Shown here in pieces: positions 57,898 through 64,000 of a stretch of 64,000 bases of DNA. The translations under genes were made by a program, and so were the position numbers. The stretch is taken from contig JACCIC010000015.1 in NCBI GenBank assembly GCA_018907035.1, positions 1,731,001 through 1,795,000 on the forward strand, in the 5' to 3' direction. The number at the start of each line of letters is the position of its first letter. The first letter of the stretch is position 1. The notes under the pieces were generated by a model that made no database searches, was not told the origin of the DNA, and saw only the letters and a program-made list of their open reading frames with translations. The DNA comes from Sycobia sp. Sy_11 (taxonomy: Eukaryota; Arthropoda; Insecta; Hymenoptera; Epichrysomallidae).

Positions 57898-60708
57898 AAA
57901 TTAAATGTTTTTTGAAATATTTAAATTGAACAGAATATTAATGAAACTGATGTGCTAATAACTTACGTATTTTGAGAACGATATAAAATTGGAAAAAATT
58001 AATGAGAATGGATGTAGCAACTGAAGCTTTTCTGGATAATAATTGTAATATGAATTATAATAAAGCTTAAAATAAAAAGCATTATATTATATGTTTTCTG
58101 CATAATCCAAATATCATTGATTCAGCGATTGTTATGTGTATATATTTTTTTGATTCCCACTTTTCATCACGATTCTGCATTATATAAATGAATAATGATT
58201 CTTCATTTGAAATTAATTAACTATATTCATCCTAAAATGTCGATTTATTAAAAGATATTCATTGTCCATGCATGATGCCGAGTCCAACTAACTGAACAAA
58301 AATGTGTACAATAGAATTTCGCAACCCCAATCGAAGTTAAGCCTACTCGTAAATAACTGTTTTGATCTATACGCGAATAATCGAAGTTCTTTGTGAATAT
58401 TCCAATCCAGTATTTATAAAGGATCGGCACGAGTGGTTTTCATTGACAAAACGAATCATGGGCATCCTGGATAATTTATTTCATTTCAATGCCCGAATTC
58501 AGAATTAGTTTATCGATTGACTAGATAGCCATTCTATAGTAAAAAATTGTATCGAATCGTCAGATAGAAAAAAGTAAAATATCTTTTATTTAATAATTGA
58601 AATCTCTAGAGAAGACTCGGTAAAAAGTAATACCGCTTATTTTACTCATACATTCATTGCTCTTCACAACCAGATTGAACATTGTCTATAGATTACATAT
58701 GCCGAGGAAATAATTAGTTGCTGTCCTATATAGCAAACTTCAATTGGCTAATTATTTGTAAGGATTGGCTCAATTTTGCAGTAAGAGTAAGTAAAAATTT
58801 TGCTTAAATAACAGAAGCGAGGATTGGAGCAAAAAAAGAGAGACAAACAGGTTCAAGACATAAAATATAACTATACATATGAATAAAACTAATTTCTACA
58901 TAAAACGATCGCATTTTGAAAAAGACCAAAAACTGTCCTTTTCTCACATTTAAGTGAATCTTAACTCGGACGAAACGATTAGCTTTTCAAAGTTAATTAA
59001 TTAGTCGTGCTACAGGAAGGTCACCGGCTGGTCGCGACTGTGCATTAATCCAAGCACCGGTTGCAGTCCCAGCTGGCTTTTATAACATTCTCTAGATATC
59101 GGAGTTTATGTCGATGTGCGTAGTCTGTGGCGAATTTCTTAGGCGCGCTATACGGCGGTCCGTTGATAGTTAAGACCGGGCCGCTAAGGGAATTGCGCGG
59201 ATCGAAGCGATTTCGGTCACCTTTTGGCTATGGTCTAAGAGGTTAATATTTCAATAACACATTTGTGCAATGTTTGGTAATCAGGCTGGTAATTTCAGTT
59301 TCGAAACTATAGGTTATATTCCGCCAGACTCTGATGTTTAAAATTTATCGTGAAATTTAGTACAATAGTCTAAACTAATTCGAGGCTGAAATTTGGTAAG
59401 TGACTTCCTAAGTTGGAGCGGCATATATCTCAATGGCGCAGAAAAGCCATTTTAACTAGCAAGTTTCTTACGCACGCCTTGACTTCATAATGAGTGAGCG
59501 AAACTCGTTCTGGGAAAGTGTTATCGTTGGCACGTTATTCATTACTTAATTTATCATGCGTAAAGACTAATTCTTCGCTATTTTGAAACATTCTATGTCA
59601 TTTTCTAAAAATCTATAATTATAAAGTCTTGATGGTCTTTGTTCTTGGCAATGTGAAACTTCTATTTTCTAACTGTCTTGATAAGTTACTTATGCGTTAG
59701 TTTACTAAACATGCGGAATATCTTTTTAATAAATAACTTAGTTTAGTTTTCAAATAACTTGCAATGGACTGTTTGCATAGAATGAAAAGTAGAAAAATAA
59801 ATCTAACTTTGATTTTACGTAAACATTGTAAGAGGTATTTTTGTCATTTGATGCAATATTAGTCGTCATCAGAGGAATCATGTACGGGGATAAAAAGTTA
59901 ATTTCGAAGTAAATTATGATAGTGAAAATTATATTGAACTGAACATATAAGTTTCGGTACGTGCATATGTATGCCATTTTTATGAATTGAGGGTATTTTT
60001 CGTGACCTTGTGAAATATCGAATATCAATTAACAAGCAGAAATGTCAAATACCAGGCTTATTAGTAAACGTTATCCGTTTTGTTAAAATTTTAACGATTC
60101 TGCCCGAGAGTGTGATATAATTTCTATCCTTACATATGACTTCTAGCCAGCGCAATATCAGTTTGTAAATGCCCTTTCTGAAGAGCCTTATTATTTTCTT
60201 TGGAACCGAAACCTATCTAGATGGCATGACGATCGCGCATGGAACTTCGTTTGAAATTCAAAGTCGCATTTATCAAACGTATAATACCACTGACGTACAG
60301 ACCCACTGTCTATATGTCATTGCGCTTATACACCGAATTCCAAAAGTACTGACACGAATCTCAATCGACTCCTCGTCTCCTCTTTCATCTCGGCTCCGGG
60401 CCTGCGCGAACTGTCGCGCGCGCAGAACCACCGGAGCGCATATTATAGTATATGGGACAAAAGTCGACTTATACGCGCCCCCGTATATCATTCGAAGACG
60501 CGCTTTCTCTACCAACGCAGGGCGGCGCGACATGTGCGCGTGCGCATGAGGTGGGAGGGGGGATTCCCTACCGGCTGCATATACGCAACGATTGCCCTGC
60601 ATCAAGCCCATTCATCAATATGCCCTGGTGAAATTCCGTGTGAATCTATATATATATATATACATCCACAGAAATTTCATTTTCATCCAGAGGCCTCTTC
60701 ATTCCTCT

Positions 60709-60713
<5 letters not shown>

Positions 60714-60782
<69 letters not shown>
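60714..60782. repeat. (CT)n microsatellite
   Basis: About 34 CT units; the longest polypyrimidine tract in the window. Confidence 0.97.
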
Positions 60783-60790
<8 letters not shown>

Positions 60791-63468
60791 ATCTCCGACT
60801 GCCTCGTTAATTAGATACATTTCAATGGGCCACAAGCAGGTGATGAATTATTTCGAGCTGCCGGCCTGCGTGGTTGCGTGCACGTATATGCATAAACTGT
60901 CAATGCTCGGGCTAGATTTTCATCTAAGCCCACCGCGCGAACTTGAGTTTTGATTATTAACTTTGGGAATAGGCAAAATTAATGATGCCTGGAAATTAAT
61001 GACGAGTTGAAATTATTCTGGAAGTACTAGTTCTTTCACGACTTGTTTTTTAATATCGAAACGAATATATTAGACATTTTGTTACATTATGCTCATGTTA
61101 GCGGATAAAGAAAATGAAAGAACAGGATATTTCTAAAACTTTCACATATCTTTTTGGTTTAATGAGAAAAAACAAATAATACGATTTCTTTCTTTCACCT
61201 CATTTGCTTCGACCGGCACTCTTTCGTCCTTTTAGTGCCTGTCAGCGAGTTGATTTTTATACCATCCCTGCTTCCCTTTATTTCCGGACATTTAGCCGAG
61301 CCATCGTCAAATGAAATCCTCTCTTTTTCCCTTCCATCACGAAGGCGCAATATTAAGGAACGCCAGTCGCCGGGAACTCTCATTTCATCGGTACGTTAAG
61401 GCCGCCGCGCGTGCGTAGGCAGCGCATATAGCCGTGAACCAGGCCTCTCGCAGTGTGCGAAACGTGCGGGGATGCGGTGCCGTCGAGTAAATGATTGGGG
61501 AGGCGGGGGTAGTTGGAAAAAAAGAAACGAGACGCGACGCGTTGACGGGAGTGGAGGGTAAAATATTGCCAGGAGGAAATGGGGGAGAACGTAAGGGAGA
61601 TGGATTTACGAATAAAGCATGGGATGCGAAACTTGGCGAACGATGGCGAAACGGTGCGAGTCAGGCGTGGCGTTTATATGGAAAATATTTTATGTCGCGC
61701 GGATGTGTTTAAAATTTGTCGGCTAACAAGGATAAGGGATAAATAATAAAAGTTCGGAACGATCGACCGACGAGAGTCTATGGGACTGGTAATTAGTTTC
61801 CAAACACTTCGAAGCTCAAAGACAATTGCATAACCGCCTTGCTGGTTCAAGGCACGATGTAATCAATATTTCACTAATACGCGCCAACGGTAGATTTTAT
61901 TTTCGCGTCTATTTCGTGCGTGTTTTGTGCATACAACGATTAATCAACTTTACTTGCATGCAAACCCTCCCCCCCCCCGCAAATATCGCATTGTTCTATA
62001 CGCGTCGAGTCTTCGTAACTTCGTTTACGTTGCCGAGGTTGGTTATAAATTTTAATAGTCATGTAAAGTTTCCATAGTTTAAATGTTCGGCGGGGCTTTA
62101 TGATCATTTTATTACTTCCATTTTCGTGTCCGTAATACAAAGGAGCTAATCCAGTATTCTGCATTTCGTTTCCATTTTATGTATATCAATAAATCCATAG
62201 TAATAATAATTCTTTGTTCGTTCGCGTATACGTACATTGAAATTCATTTAACATGCATGGCGGAGATGCACTGAGGCTGACAGTTGCAGCTTGACACATG
62301 TGTAATTAGACGGCGTTGACAGACTCAAATGACCGAAATCTTATATGCTATATAACTAATTATCTTACACACAAGTTGTTCCTGTATGACTACTCGAAGG
62401 AAGAATAGTCCGACGATTGGCACTATCTAATTTCGTGTAGATTATAAATATGTTCGAAGAAGTCGACAGATTGTACAGAGATCTTAGTAGTTATTTGTGC
62501 CACCACCGTTCTCCTTACGATCAGTGTATCATTACAATACTGCAGTAATCATTTTAACTTCTTTATCTCACAATAACAGGCTCTGTATTAGTATTTTCAT
62601 GCGATAACAGATGCTGCTGCTGCTTTATCACCATAAATACTTTAATTTAGTTCTTAAATTGTAAATCGGATGGAATTCAAATTTCGCCGTCATGTATGCT
62701 ATTATGATGTTAAGAAATGCTACGCGAATGATTCTAGTGTTTTTATGAATAATGACATTGTCATTTTCCTCGTTCATGAAGTAAGATTGCATTTTAGATC
62801 TTTGTTAATCTGCTGTGGATAAATGAAGAACGACAATTGATTATACGTTTTCGATCCATCTGCCGTCATCTACGAATTCACTTCGGTTATACAGGGTAAA
62901 ACCCATATTATTGTTACAGCAATAATGCTGCTCCAGTGAATATGGAATTCGAAACTCGACTGAGCCCGTGAAGATATAGCGGGAAACATTGAATATCTTC
63001 ATTAATTATATACATCAACTCCCAACCCCCCTTACCCGTGGCAACGTACAATACGTTAATTACCAAAGAGAGTGTGCAACGTCGCCATCAGCTTTTACGG
63101 AATCTGCATAAATTCAGCGCAGCGCGGCTCCGTATTGCGCGAGGAATTAATTATACGGAATTATACGGGGCTCGAGGGTCCCGTAACCTATGGCAAGGCG
63201 TTGTAGCTATAATACGCATACACACCCGCACGCGTGTATACGCAGGCACGCGCATTATATGCGGATATTCAAAGACAGTTTTACCTCGTCCCGTCTATCT
63301 TCGAGGATTCGAGAGTCCCTCGAAGATTTTAGGGGCGCTCTTGCTCGGGGAAGGTCGCTCTTTCAAGAGCCCTGCCGTGACGCTGGCGCACACACATGCA
63401 CGCGCACCGTAACTGAAATATACCAGCTCTCTTGGCCCCCTTGCACAAAGACTGGAGATACGACTGAG

Positions 63469-63493
63469 TCTCTCTCTCTCTCTCTCTCTCTCG

Positions 63494-63552
<59 letters not shown>
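63469..63552. repeat. (TC)n-(TA)n compound microsatellite
   Basis: About 12 TC units, then GCTG, then about 28 TA units. Confidence 0.97.
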
Positions 63553-63555
<3 letters not shown>

Positions 63556-63969
63556 GCGAGAGGTTTGGGGTGCCTGTATAGCCAGGGCAGGATGAGACAG
63601 TAGAGATTCGTCCCAGGCCTCGGCGTCATTGGACCTCTCGCGGCGCGCCGCATTGAACGTTTATTACGGACGGCGCGGTGACTCTCACCGAATTGCGGCG
63701 GTGGGTAACCTCCTTTCGCAAGGAGATAGCGAGTGGCGCCCGTTTAAGGAGAGCCGCATTTCCCTCGACCCTCACCACCGCTTTCGATGACCGATCGCCC
63801 TTTGTCCCTCTCTCACTCACTCTCTCTCTCTCTCTTTATCATGGAAAGGGACTCACAGCCTCTTAATTCGGCAATACCTCTGCAAGCCGGTGCAGAGTGA
63901 ACGAGCGGGAAAGCGAAATAACCAAATACCTCTCGCTGGTAAGGACGAACTTTGTCGAGTGAGTAAGTG

Positions 63970-63992
63970 GGAGAGAGAGAGAGAGAGAGAGA
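63970..63992. repeat. (GA)n microsatellite
   Basis: Eleven GA units close to the right edge of the window. Confidence 0.95.
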
Positions 63993-64000
63993 AGGGAAAA

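Larger units (their letters stand above)
57898..64000. other. non-coding stretch, possible upstream region or intron of the minus-strand gene
   Basis: No supported exon. GC-richer blocks lie at 58990-59230, 60370-60600, 61380-61700, 63080-63420 and 63580-63960. On the minus strand, donor-like GTGAGA at 63695 and GTGAGT at 63855 follow short open frames, which could be first exons of the minus-strand gene, but nothing confirms this. Confidence 0.35.

Noticed and set aside
1..64000. CRISPR arrays, bacterial operons or horizontally acquired bacterial genes
   Set aside because: No regularly spaced direct repeats with unique spacers, no ribosome-binding-site-led intronless genes; the whole window reads as insect-like nuclear DNA.

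Overview
The window looks like AT-rich nuclear DNA of an arthropod, most likely an insect. Introns and intergenic spacers are long and AT-rich, GC-rich coding exons stand out sharply, (TA)n/(CA)n/(CT)n microsatellites are very frequent, and there are decayed mariner and tyrosine-recombinase (DIRS-like) elements plus a dispersed 5S rRNA gene. I cannot name the species; a hymenopteran is a guess from overall texture only. There is no bacterial-style operon, CRISPR array or confident tRNA.

Two protein-coding genes can be built exon by exon with matching splice phases. (1) On the + strand, a trypsin-family serine protease homolog (four coding exons, 27747-33741, 317 codons) has a signal peptide and conserved cysteines, but the catalytic His and Ser are replaced by Gly and Asn, so it should be catalytically dead. 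A second signal-peptide exon with the same splice phase lies 0.7 kb further upstream (27050-27119), and a dead mariner sits in its last intron. (2) On the - strand, the 3' part of a low-complexity, coiled-coil, cysteine-rich scaffold-type protein has four exons (55508-55071, 51535-51198, 48582-48256, 44358-43786). All phases agree, but the second exon contains one in-frame TAA. I could not assign a family. Its 5' exons are not identified and may lie to the right of 55.5 kb or beyond the window.

RNA and mobile features: a near-intact 5S rRNA gene (20987-21104, followed by T6); hammerhead-ribozyme-type motifs on the - strand at 10676-10715 and 20834-20878, with degenerate relatives at 22475-22500 and in both arms of 56419-56985; a repeat family with long inverted termini (10409-10740, 22669-22875, 56419-56985), two members of which carry the hammerhead-like motif; three mariner remnants; one DIRS-like remnant; one 355-bp MITE-like element; and several hairpins and tandem repeats.

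Layout: 1-0.9 kb GC/CpG-rich island; 0.9-20.8 kb gene-free, AT-rich, repeats only; 20.8-25.8 kb 5S gene, ribozyme-like motifs and transposon fossils; 27-33.8 kb serine protease homolog; 35.2-43.8 kb a less AT-rich stretch downstream of gene 2 that may include a long 3' UTR; 43.8-55.5 kb gene 2; 55.5-64 kb non-coding, with a palindromic element and microsatellites.
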